From contig OX387188.1 in the NCBI GenBank assembly GCA_947561395.2, forward strand, positions 8,230,150-8,294,149: 64,000 nt of DNA, given 5' to 3'. Source of the stretch: Buxus sempervirens (lineage: Eukaryota; Streptophyta; Magnoliopsida; Buxales; Buxaceae). This document shows positions 54,214 through 64,000 of this stretch, piece after piece. Numbering within the stretch: position 1 is the first letter of the stretch; every line of letters begins with the position of its first letter. A program made the translations under genes and the position numbers. Under the pieces are notes generated by a model. The model saw only the letters and a program-made list of their open reading frames with translations, made no database searches and had not been told where the DNA came from.

Positions 54214-56993
54214 CGTTGCCAATGCTGCCGTCGTTTTAGCTGCCTGCCGTCACCATTCGCCGTAGCCAAGCCGTGCCGCCTTCGCCGTTCATCTTCTCCG
54301 TCGCCAAGCCTCCACCGCCGGCCATCTTCTCCGTCGCCAAGCTGCCGCCGGCCATCTTCTCCCTTGTAATCAGCCAATACATATAACATATCAGCCGAAA
54401 TCTCTAATATTTGTTTCTCCTGTTTGTTATTTGCTTGCTCATTACTTTCGATCTATATATTTTATAAACTTGTTATATTGGTATTGGTGTTTAATGGTTT
54501 ACTTATTTGTTGTTGTGGTTGATGATTGGGTGCGGTGGGGTGGGGACCCAAACGCGTTAAGAGCACTTTTTATATTCTCTTTAACCTTGGCAGCCAAAAT
54601 CTCATCAAATCAAAATCAAGTGAGTCCAATAACAGAGGAATCGAATAAAGCTTTTAGTAACTCTGATTATGCTTAATTATAGGGAGCCTGCAAATGAATT
54701 CTTTTGCCAAATCAACTTTTTTTTTTCATTTTTCTGGGCTATAGCCATGTTATCAATTATCATTACTTTGCATTAAGAGAAAACACAGCATCTACATGCA
54801 ACCAAGGCAGCCAAATCAATAACACTTCCAATTTTTTGAAGGAAAAAAGGAGAAAAAGTTTAATTTGGGATAGCCCAGAAAAAAACGTGGGAAACGACAT
54901 GGGGTGAGTCTGGCGTGTAAACGAGGGTCCAGAGTATAGATAGCTGTGACAGTGGGTTAGCAGGTCAGAATCCAAAGTCTTCTTCCATGGTTGGAAGCTT
55001 GCTTCAGTCTGCCGACACCTTAAAATTAATGTATAACACAAGTTAATCGCACCCAGTAACAAGAACTACTCTCAGACATGGACAGCATCCAAGTCCGAAT
55101 CAATTTTAAAAAGAAAAAGAAAGGCAGAAGAGGATTGCAACTACCAAGTAGATTGGTGAATATATAAAATCCATAGTTTGGCCTACAACGTGATCCATTG
55201 ATGATGGTATCCATGGTTTACCAATGATAATTTCAACAATACAGTACCAAAAGGATGTGCTCAATACTGTTGAATTTGTGTGTTGAATTGTAGGTAATCA
55301 GAACTCTGGTAATTTCTTTGTTTATTTGCTAGATTTTGCATTTCTACGTGCTTTCTTGGAAAGTTTCCTCATTTGCCGTTTCATTGAGATTGCACAATCT
55401 TAGTGTTATAGCTGCGATGTTTCAGACTTCTAGGTTCACCAAAAGGTGTCTTTTTCTAGGTGTTTCTTTTTTCCTTTCTAGAATCTGTGATGGTTGTGAG
55501 AACTGGGAGTCTTTAATTTGGAAGAAAAAGAAATTAAAATGAAAATTTTCTTCTTCTTTGACTTTTGACCAAGAGCTTTAATCTTGCAGAGTTCTCCTAT
55601 TCACTTACTAATCATCTTCTGTCCGTCTTGTGTAATTTTCAAGTACTCAAATGTCGTATATATGGTCTATTTTATATTTTTGGAGTCCCAATTTTCTGCC
55701 TTAGTGGTGCAATGAAGTCAAAAGAATTGTTATGACGCGGTTGTTTACATGAGGAAATTATATCTAGTGATTTGACTGATACAAGTGGATAGGGACAATG
55801 GTTGTCATAAATGAGGAATTTTGTTGCATTATTGGACCTATGGAACATGTATGATAAAAGTTTCACTAATTTCCCAAAAAATATATGTCAGTGTGAACCG
55901 ATAAAACGTGGAAGTTGAAAAAGGGCGCACATGGTACGCAGTGGATGAAATAGGAATATTAGATAAAGGATGATTCTAGGAATATTTTCAGTAACGCTCT
56001 TCATATTCATTGGCTTGCAATACATTGCTTTTGCTAGAAAGCCAGTTTGCTAGCTAGTTAAAGTTCAATGGCTTATAATGTTTTTGTTTCCACTTGTTTT
56101 AGAGTCTTATAGCTTAAATCTGTAAAATTTAGGCTAATATGCCTTCATATACTTTAATTTGTTAGATCAATATAACATGTGGATGCTCTTTTTGGATTGT
56201 ATATGAATGCAATATTTCAACTCTTATTGTCTTTCCAGGTTAAATCATTATTATTTTAGACCAATTTGGTCTGGACAAACGTCTATTTTTAGGGGAGACG
56301 CTGCCGAAATTTGTATTTTTTTTTCCTTATTTATCTCTTTAAGTTTCTTGTTTTGATATTTTTGTTCTAATGCTGTTCAATAGCATTGATATTATGATTA
56401 GCAATTCTTTATTCTATTTTTGGGTTAACCTGGTTATTGTTTTTATATTTATTTATCTCATAAAAAAAGTGGGAACAATTCAAATACCCGTCTGAGAGGT
56501 TACATGTGTAACTATGCCCATCATATTTTGTGTACTTTGAAGATATTGCATCTTCGCAGTAAGTTTGCAATAATTCTTAGTATTTAAATATGAAGGCATA
56601 GATTTGCACATGTAACATCTTGGATTGTCATATTGACAGTTTGGGGATATCAAGTATGTTACTTGTTGACATGTGATTTATATATATCTCTACTTATAAT
56701 TTTGGTTTTATCTCTTTGTTCTTCAAATACGTAGTTTTATTGACTTTACGTCAGAAAACTTTACGTATTTGAAGAACTGCGCAGAGATGCTGCCGAAATT
56801 CGTGGAGAAATATATGAATCTTATAACAAACAAGTAATGTATTTGGTATTCCTAAATGGGTAAAACCAAGCATAAATTTTAAAACTAACATAAGTACCGT
56901 TTGCTATTAGCTAGACTCATTTATAGAGTATGTTTTGCAGAAAGTAATCTTATTCAAAAGCGATGGCTAAATTCTTTCACAACATACTAATAG
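54214..56993 (+). other. 5' internal region of CACTA copy 2 without a supported gene
   Basis: It begins with a GC-rich stretch of CCGTCGCCAAGC / CCGCCGGCCATCTTCTCC repeats (54214-54365), then about 2.6 kb of AT-rich sequence with no convincing open frame. A segment at 56199-56340 is a diverged copy of intron 3 of the accessory gene (9258-9400). The stretch 54700-55900 resembles nothing else in the window and could be captured or intron sequence; I cannot identify it. Confidence 0.5.
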
Positions 56994-59900
56994 ATGGATC
57001 GAAGGTGGATGAAAAGATCTAGGTATTTATTATGTTAATTTCTTAATGTTTTGATGAAGGGTATGTATCTATATTTATTAACTAAATAGGTTACGTTTAC
57101 TATGGATGGAATAGGGCTAGTCAAGATTATCAAGATGGAGTCTTGGGTTTCATCAAATTCGCATGTTCTCACGGGGCAACTATTAATGGGTTGTTGAAGT
57201 GTCCTTGTCCGAAATGTAATAATGTGTTGTATCAAAGTCAAGAAGTCGCATACGAACACATGATTTGCAATGGATTTGATCAAAACTACACAAAACAGTA
57301 CTATCATGGGGAGGATATTCTCGATTCACAACCCCCCCGTGTTAATCCCATAGTAGATGATGCACAATTTGTGGGTGATGAAGTTAGGCTCATGGTTAAA
57401 GAAGCTTATGGGGTGCAGGATGAAATGGACGTATCTGCGAGTTCTTCACATAGGCCATCAGATGATACCCCAACTTGTAATAATCCATAGTTTGAGAAAC
57501 TGTTCCATGATGCTGGAGAAGAGTTATACCCGGGGTGTAAAAGCCACACGAAATTGTCGTTCATTGTTAAACTATTTCATATAAAGTGCCTAAGTGGATG
57601 GAGCAATAAGTCATTGACTTTGACACTTGAGTTGTTGAGAGAGACATTTCCGTTTGTGTCAAAATTGCCAGAAACAAGTTCACAGGTCAAGACGATGATA
57701 TCGGACCTAGGTCTTAATTATAACAAAATAGATGCGTGCCCAAATGACTGTATGCTATATTGGAATGAAACTAGTGAAAAACAAAAGTGTGATATTTGCG
57801 GTACTTCTAGATGGAAATCCGAAGATAGTCATTCCAATAGAAAGGGAAAGAAAAAGGCAGCAAAGATATTAAGGCACTTTCCTTTGAAGCCGCGTCTTCA
57901 AAGATTGTATATGTCTTCCAAGATTGCCGATGATATGAGATGGCATGTGGATGGTCGTACTGATGATGATAAGTTAAGGCATCCTGCGGATTCTATGACT
58001 TGGAAATATTTTGATGTTATGAATAGCGAGTTCAGTTCTGATCCTCGTAATGTTAGACTGGGCTTAGCATTTGACGGCTTCAATCCATTTAGATCAATGA
58101 GTATCACCCACAGCACGTGGCCAGTCATTTTGATTCCATATAACTTGCCACCGTGGTTGTGCATGAAACAACCAAACATGATCCTTTCTTTACTCATACC
58201 AGGGCCGAAGGGGCCGGGAAATGATATTGATGTGTACTTGCGCCCTCTTATAGAAGAGTTAAAAGATCTATGGGGTTCTGGGGTTGAGACATATGATGCG
58301 TCAAGAAAGGAGGTCTTCACTTTGCGTGCAGGGTTAATTTGGACGATTAGTGATTTCCCTGGGTATGCTATGCTTTCGGGTTGGAGCACTAAAGGGAAAC
58401 TTGCATGCCCTTCTTGTCATAAAGACACGTGTTCTAAGTATTTGCGTCATAGCCGGAAGCACTGTTATATGGGTCATCGTCGATTCCTACCTCTTGATCA
58501 TAAGTTTCGAAAGCAGAAACAATCCTTCGATGGTACCACAGAGACAAGGGAAGCTCCAATAGGATTAATTGGGTGGGATATTGTTGATCACTTAAGGGAC
58601 AGTTCACATGTATTCGGGAAGCATACCAGTAAGAAGTACTCTAAAAACACTGGTAAAGGAGCAATGCCCTTTAATTGGAAGAAAAAGAGCATATTTTTTG
58701 AATTGCCATATTGGAGGGATATTATGTTGAAACATAATTTGGACGTGATTCATATTGAGAAGAATGTTTGTGATAGTATACTTGGTACATTGTTAAATAT
58801 TGATGGAAAAATGAAGGACAAATTTAAGGCGCACTTGGATTTGGTTGACATGGGTATTAGACATGCACTTCATCCACAGATGTTACCAGATAGAAAGAAA
58901 GCATGTTTGCTGGCTGCATGCTTCTCACTAGACAAACAGGAATAAGATATATTTTGCAAAGTGCTGAAAAGTATAAAGGTTCCAGATGGTTATTCGTCCA
59001 ACATTGCTAAACGGGTGAGTAGTAAAGAATGGAAGACATTTGGTCTTAAAAGTCATGATTTCCATGTGTTGCTGCATCAACTATTGCCTTTTGCTATTCG
59101 GAAAGTGTTGCCGAAGAATGTAGCATCCGTATTGATAGAGTTGAGCAACTTTTTTCATCAATTGTGCTCCAAAGTTTGTGAAGTTGATGACTTGAAGCGC
59201 CTTCAAGATAGTATTGCACAAGTATTATGCCAGATGGAGAGGATTTTCCCCCCATCGTTCTTTGATATTATGGTGCATTTGCCAATTCACTTAGCAAATG
59301 AAGCTATGGAAGGGGTGCCTGTCCAATATCGTTGGATGTATCCAATTGAAAGGTACGTATTACAACAGTCTTATTAAATGTGTTTCCTTGTATTTCGCCA
59401 TCGAATCATATTGATTATCAAGATTTTTGTTTTTCATAATAGGTACTTGTACACCCTAAAGTCATATGTGCGCAATCGAGCACAACCGGAGGGGTCAATT
59501 GCAGAAGGGTATATTGCGGAAGAATGTATGATATTCTGTTCCCGATACTTACTTAACGTAGAATCAAAAACTAATCGGCCGCAAAGAAACTATGATGAAA
59601 CTGCAATTGGAAGTGCCCAACCATATAAATTATCCAATATTTAGTGGGCACAAGCGCATCGTTATGTGCTTTTCAATGACGATAGGGTTGCAAGTTTTCG
59701 AATGTAAGAAGTTACTTACTTACCTCATCCATTTGTTTCTATATTACAATATTTTCATATTCTTTGAATTAATCATTGCATTTTACATTATAGGCGTCAT
59801 CTAAGCCTTCTTAAGATGTTAACTCCAAGGGCAAGGGAACATGACATACAAAAGAAACATAATAATGAATTCATGCAGTGGTTTAAAGAACATGTAAGAC

Positions 59901-60723
59901 ACCTTGTCTCATTTATAGAGTTTTAGCTCCACATGTGTTGTTTAATATTGCATTTCTTAACCTACTTGGCCCCTTATTTATAGGCCGAGACACTAAAAGC
60001 ATCAAATAGTGCCGTCTCCGAGGACATTATGTTGATGTCATAGGGGCCACAATCAATGGCAAAAAAATTCAAGGGATACATAAGTAATGGATATCGTTTT
60101 TGCACGATGGAGAAAGAGAAATCCTCGAAAAGTCAGAATAGCGGTGTTGTGGTAAAAGCAAGCACTACTAGCTACGCTAGTACGAAAGATAAAATCCAAT
60201 AACAAGTTATATGTCTTTTTACGGGCGTCTGACTGATGTGGTCAAATTGTCATATTCAGAGCAGCTTAGACATGTACTGTTTAAGTGTGATTGGGTTGAT
60301 ATCATGACACAAGGAAGAGGCATTAAGACAAATGAGTTAGGATTTACACTTGTGAACTTCAAACGGTTATTATATACTGGTCAACATGTCATGGATGATC
60401 CGTTTGTGTTTGCATCTCAAGCTGAACAAGTTTTCTTTGTGGTGGATCCAATCGATGAAGAGTGGAATGTTGTTGTGAAGACTAAGCCAAGGGACTTGTT
60501 TGAATTGATCACGAATGATGATCAACCCATTGATTGCGAGCCATATGCTACCCAACTTGTAACAAATAATGAAGAAGAGGTTGATGGGTTGAGTTGGGCA
60601 AGGGAAGACGTACCTGGCACAACAGTTGATGCTCATTCTCATACTAGTACAGAACAGCTCGCATCTTCTAGTGATCCTGTTCATGACGAACAGGGATCGG
60701 ATTCTGATGATGACCATGAATGA
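56994..60723 (+). pseudogene. CACTA TNP2-type transposase, copy 2 (multiple stops)
   Basis: This is the transposase relic. A likely start is ATG 56994 (DRRWMKR, the opening of the Transpos_assoc domain). Its zinc-like motif CPCPKCNN lies in 57143-57490, followed by a stop. The frame at 57554-58945 carries the tnp2 core (KCDICGTSRWK, PLKPRLQRLYMS, MRWHVDGR, LAFDGFNPF, PPWLCMKQPNM). Then comes the DUF4218-like part (58961-59352, continuing after intron 59353-59442), further exons at 59443-59703, 59794-59893 and 59984 on, and the DUF4216-like part with acidic tail (60211-60723). Damage relative to copy 1: TAA at 58943-58945, TAG at 59642-59644, TAG at 60041-60043 and a 1-bp deletion near 60192. 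The last exon is intact here where copy 1 has a stop. Confidence 0.9.
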
Positions 60724-60891
60724 ATTGTATTTGAATTGTAGTGATCATGTTCATTCTCATTTTTTGTCTTGAATACAACACACTATTTTCTTCTATTAAA
60801 CTAACTAACAAACAATAGCCGTTTATGATGAATCAGATTGTTATTGACTTGTATGATTTTATTTTCTACAGCATATAGTGTATTTTATTAG

Positions 60892-62650
60892 ATGGCAGAG
60901 GGTGGGCCAGCTAGGAGGGGCAGCCAATTGGACCAAATGCCTCCAAATTGGCTAGTTTTTGTGGGACACTGGCACGCGATGGACGTGTTATACCCTTGAA
61001 TCGCTTTGGCTGGCGAGAAGTCACAGATAGGGAGAAGGACCGAGCGTGGTCACTTGTAAAGGTAAAAAATCTAAATTTTAATGTAGTTCATTGCTCAAAA
61101 TGTCCACACATTTAGCTAATTGGTATTAACTTTTAAATTTCAATTTGTTATGCACCGTAGGAAAAGTTTGAGGTTGAAGAGAGGTTGCGTGATGTTATCC
61201 TACAATCAATAAATAAAAAATGGAGGGACTATAAGTCCGATTAAAGCAGAACCATTACGATCCATACGAAACAAATGCTGAACGTATAAATCATCGCCCA
61301 CCAGATGTGGTAGAGGAGCAATGGGCAATTATAGTAGAGTACTGGAACTCACAAAATGCCCAGGTAATTTGTTAATTAGTTAATATGTCTTCTAAAGCTA
61401 CTGCATCCTTGTTTATTGACTTTGTATGATTATATGTTGCAGAACTTGTCAGCAAGGAATAAAACTAATCATGCCAACCAGACCCTTAATCATACAGCTG
61501 GGACAAAGAGCTTTGCCAGGGTCAGAAACGAACAGGTATAACGAATGGCCACTTATGAATGTCTTGATATACTATTATAAATCTAGTCACCTCATCAACT
61601 TGATGATCGGTTTTCATAGTGTACGATCTTATTTTATTGCTTTCTTATCTCTTCTAAGTTGTATAGTAGCTTTTCTATTTTCTTGTATGATAAGATGTGA
61701 TATTTATGTGAATGGGGATTGTATATGAATGCTACGTTTTGCATTCTTTTTTGTTTTTCAGGTTGAATGGCTTTATTTTAGACCAATTTGGTCTGGACAA
61801 CCCTCTATTTTTAGGGGAGATGCCGTCGAAATTTTTATTATTTTTTCTTTATTTATCTCTACATGTGTTCTTTGTTTTTATATTTCTTCATCTTTTTAAT
61901 CTGGTCAATTGTATTAATTTCTGCTTGTGGATGTTTAAATGATTTATGATCAATTAACACCATATTTTTTCATTAGGGATTGGCGGGCCGTGCTAAGACT
62001 TTTATAAAAACGCATACTCGAAAAGATGGCACGCCAATCAATGATGAAGCAGCTGACAAGATAGTAAGTTATTTCCTCTTATTGTAGGTATACTTGTAGC
62101 ATACGAATAACTTTATTAGCATCTATTTTTATAACTCAATGATTGCATAAATATTTTTTTCAGGATCAAATGCGAACTATCATGGAACAAGGCACGCCAG
62201 ATTCGACAGCCCGAGATGATGTATATACTCAAGTCATGGGGCATGACACACATGGCAGGGTGCGGTGTTGTGGGTTAGGCCACACGCCCACTAGGCTGTA
62301 GGGTGGTAGTGCATCCTCGAGTACGTCATCTCGGTATGTCGATATGGATGAATTTAATAGGATGCGAGAACAATTGCAACGTACAGAGGAGCGGCTAGAA
62401 GAAGAGATGCGACAACGACAAACAATTGAAGCAACTGTTGCACAACATGCCAGAGAATTTGAAGAATTTAGAAACTTAATGATGAGTAACCGTCAAACAC
62501 AGGTATTATATAAATGCCTTACAAAAATACATATAGCACAAATTCATATCATCTTTATATTTAAATACCACACTTAATGATCTTTCTTACAATTTATAGT
62601 CTCCTGGCGAAACTTCTGCAAATGATAGTCCTCCTCGGGATTTTAGCTAG
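60892..62650 (+). pseudogene. CACTA accessory protein (Transposase_24 type), copy 2
   Basis: Exons align to copy 1: 60892-61061, 61161-61363, 61443-61535, 61977-62063, 62164-62502 and 62600-62650. Three lesions disable it. A 79-bp deletion in exon 1 begins after GCCAGCTAGGAGGGG with GGG microhomology. A 1-bp deletion in exon 2 lies near 61243 (GATTAAAGC against GATTTGAAGC). A TAG sits at 62299-62301 (TGG in copy 1). The coiled-coil C-terminus remains readable from 62344. It lacks the LTR insertion seen in copy 1 and so gives the empty site for LTR A. Confidence 0.88.
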
Positions 62651-62703
62651 ACAGACATGCATTCTTATTATTTGAGGTAAGTAACACAAGATAGCTTCGG
62701 TTC

Positions 62704-62728
62704 TATATATATATATATATATATATAT
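62704..62728. repeat. (TA)n microsatellite
   Basis: About 12 TA units; the orthologous place in copy 1 (10250-10264) has about 7 units. Confidence 0.9.
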
Positions 62729-63047
62729 GTTAATTTTTTTTGGCTAAATTGATTTGTCTACTTATAATTTTACTAACGCATGATTCATTGTTATTTTCAT
62801 GCAGGGCTATTAAATTGATACCAGTTGCAATTTCACTTGTTAATGGAAACCATTAATTTACTGTTCTTTAGTTTAATTTATATGACATGAATGTTTAGAG
62901 TATTTTAATTTTATTAGAATTTCTTTTAATTCACTTTCTTCTTTGTAATTGTTTTGCTCTATTTGTTATAAAATTTGCTACGAAATGAGATATTTTACAG
63001 GATTTTCGGTCCACCTAATTATGGTTTTTGTATATGCAGGTAAGGGC

Positions 63048-63520
63048 TTTTAGTGGCGGTAATTACCGCCGCTAAAAGCCAAAAGTTTTAAGCGGCGGTA
63101 ATTACCGCCGCTTAAAACCAGAGTCGCATTTACTTATACAAATTATTAGCGGCGGTACCTACCGCCGCTAAAGGAATATAGAAGCACGTGAGGATATTAG
63201 CGGCGGTAGTTACCGCCGCTAATGGAGGATATTAGCGGCGCTAACTGCTACCGCCGTTAAAAATTTCTTATTAAGCGGCGGTAATACCCGCCGGTAAAAA
63301 GGCAATTTAACGGCGGTCATTACCGCCGTTAAATTCCCGCCGCCTATTTCTCCGAAATAGCGGCGGTAATTTTGCTACCGCCGTTGCAGGCGTCGCTGAT
63401 TCGTTTAGCGGCTCGATATAAAGCGGCGGTAGGATTTACCGCCGTTAAAACTTTAACGGCGGTAATTTGACCTTTACCGGCGGGACTCTACCGCCGGTAA
63501 AAATCGACTTTTTTGTAGTG
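63048..63520 (+). repeat. CACTA 3' subterminal palindromes and TIR, copy 2
   Basis: TTAGCGGCGGTAATTACCGC dyads and shorter relatives, better preserved than in copy 1, end in the TIR CTTTTTTGTAGTG. Confidence 0.88.
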
Positions 63521-63523
63521 CTC

Positions 63524-64000
63524 ACTACTGTCATGACTCACCTTGGCTGCTACTGGGAGCAGCAGCAGCACCCCCTCCTTCACCCATTCTTTTTCATTTA
63601 CTTTCCTGTTAGCTTAGTAAGCATGTGGGTTAGTTTTGGGCTTATGGCTGGCGCCAGCAGTATCATGTCTTCTCCTTGGTAATTTCAACTCACATGCCAT
63701 GTTTTTCTTTCCCTTTATCTGGTTTTTTTTAAGCATCAATGCATGTTCCCTTCTCCCCAAGCTTGCTGCCCCCACTACTTTTTACAGCATGTTGTGTTTT
63801 CCTTCTTTGTGCGTAAATACGCATGCCATACTATGCTTGCTGCCCCACCCTATCCCTATGCCGTTTTTGTGCCCTTATGCATGCCTCCCAACCTCTTCAC
63901 CACCTGTTAGGAAGCCCCAAGTCCCAATAGCAGCCGGCTGTACAGGCATACATGCCCATACCTCATGTCCTCTTGTTTGCATCATTGCCTTTGCTGGAGA
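63524..64000 (+). other. LTR F resumed after the CACTA insertion
   Basis: Pyrimidine-rich, gene-free sequence. GGGAGCAGCAGCAGCACCCCCTCC resembles CAGCAGCACCTCCCCCC at 49520-49536, which supports the same LTR continuing. It runs off the window. Confidence 0.6.

Larger units (their letters stand above)
49881..63520 (+). mobile_element. Complete CACTA (En/Spm) transposon, copy 2
   Basis: Terminal inverted repeats are CACTACAAAAAAG (49881-49893) and CTTTTTTGTAGTG (63508-63520). The 3-bp TSD CTC is at 49878-49880 and 63521-63523. Total 13640 bp, or about 9.98 kb without the nested solo LTR E (50553-54208). Contents: 5' subterminal palindromes, a GC-rich tract, a long AT-rich segment, TNP2-type transposase relic (56994-60723), Transposase_24-type relic (60892-62650) and 3' subterminal palindromes. 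It is inserted in family-2 LTR F. Both genes are disabled. Confidence 0.95.
47312..64000 (+). mobile_element. Family-2 LTR F (plus orientation), split by CACTA copy 2, right end outside
   Basis: It starts TGTAAGCACTCATTTTTGCG. Two units of the roughly 148-bp repeat (47440-47640) are followed by palindromes with GTATCCGA arms (47886-48135), TATAAAAAG at 48145-48153, donor-like CAG|GTATGG at 48499-48506, and a long pyrimidine-rich leader resembling LTR G. CACTA copy 2 is inserted at 49881-63520. The LTR resumes at 63524 (sequence rich in CTGGGAGCAGCAGCAG and CCCCTC) and runs off the window, so its terminus and TSD partner were not seen. Confidence 0.82.

Noticed and set aside
54214..54365. GC-rich CCGCCG tract as a host gene exon
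   Set aside because: It is a short imperfect repeat of CCGTCGCCAAGC-like words inside the CACTA element, with no splice context or homologous protein that I recognise.
57898..58389. 163-codon minus-strand frame opposite the TNP2 core
   Set aside because: Shadow of the conserved transposase frame; no domain of its own.

Overview
The window is plant nuclear DNA made almost entirely of nested transposable elements. I found no host gene that I would defend, and no rRNA, tRNA or CRISPR locus. Evidence for a flowering-plant (probably large-genome) origin: two CACTA (En/Spm) DNA transposons with TNP2-type and Transposase_24-type genes, a Tat-lineage Ty3/gypsy retrotransposon with two RNase H domains, and an Ogre/Tat-like gag. 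The species cannot be told from the sequence. Element boundaries below come from matching termini and target-site duplications (TSDs), most read directly as perfect duplications.

Layout, left to right. (1) 1-11029: right part of a CACTA element (copy 1; its left end lies outside). Its transposase gene is split by a family-1 solo LTR (1013-3368, TSD AAAGT) and its accessory gene by a family-2 solo LTR (5539-8730, TSD GCGTG). (2) 11030-46688: a degenerate minus-strand Tat-type Ty3/gypsy element (gag at 46.7 kb, integrase C-terminus at 11.6 kb), cut by three insertions. These are a 16.3-kb gag-only LTR element (11940-28204, TSD CTAAG) that itself carries a family-2 solo LTR inside gag (19337-21585, TSD GCAGT); a family-1 LTR (28361-36940) containing a second family-1 LTR (30007-35928), which contains a family-2 solo LTR (30234-33553, TSD CAGGT); and a third family-1 LTR (38654-41848, TSD GTTTG). 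(3) 46689-64000: upstream of the gypsy gag, a family-1 LTR (46689 on) is split by another in the opposite orientation (47011 on), split by a family-2 LTR (47312 on), split by a complete CACTA element (copy 2, 49881-63520, TSD CTC), split by a family-2 solo LTR (50553-54208, TSD CTCGC). This is six levels of nesting.

Two non-coding LTR families dominate. Family 1 (TGTAAAACCCC...GGGGCGTTACA, about 2.4-3.2 kb) has a conserved hairpin plus pyrimidine tract near its 3' end and a copy-specific tandem array. Family 2 (TGTAAGCACCTCATTTTTGC...GCGCACA, about 2.2-3.7 kb) has 147-148-bp tandem units, a TATA box, a conserved splice-donor-like site, a dense TGGGCC/GGCCCA array and families of palindromes whose arms change together between copies. 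The only family-2 element with both LTRs is the 16.3-kb one. It has a primer binding site, a polypurine tract and gag, but no recognisable protease, reverse transcriptase, RNase H or integrase: a TR-GAG-like non-autonomous element. I regard it and its LTR architecture as the most notable content.

Functionally, nothing here looks able to move unaided. Both CACTA transposase genes carry independent nonsense or frameshift changes. The copy-1 accessory gene is open in every exon apart from the LTR inserted in it. The gypsy pol is broken by stops and insertions. The gag-only element would need enzymes supplied in trans.
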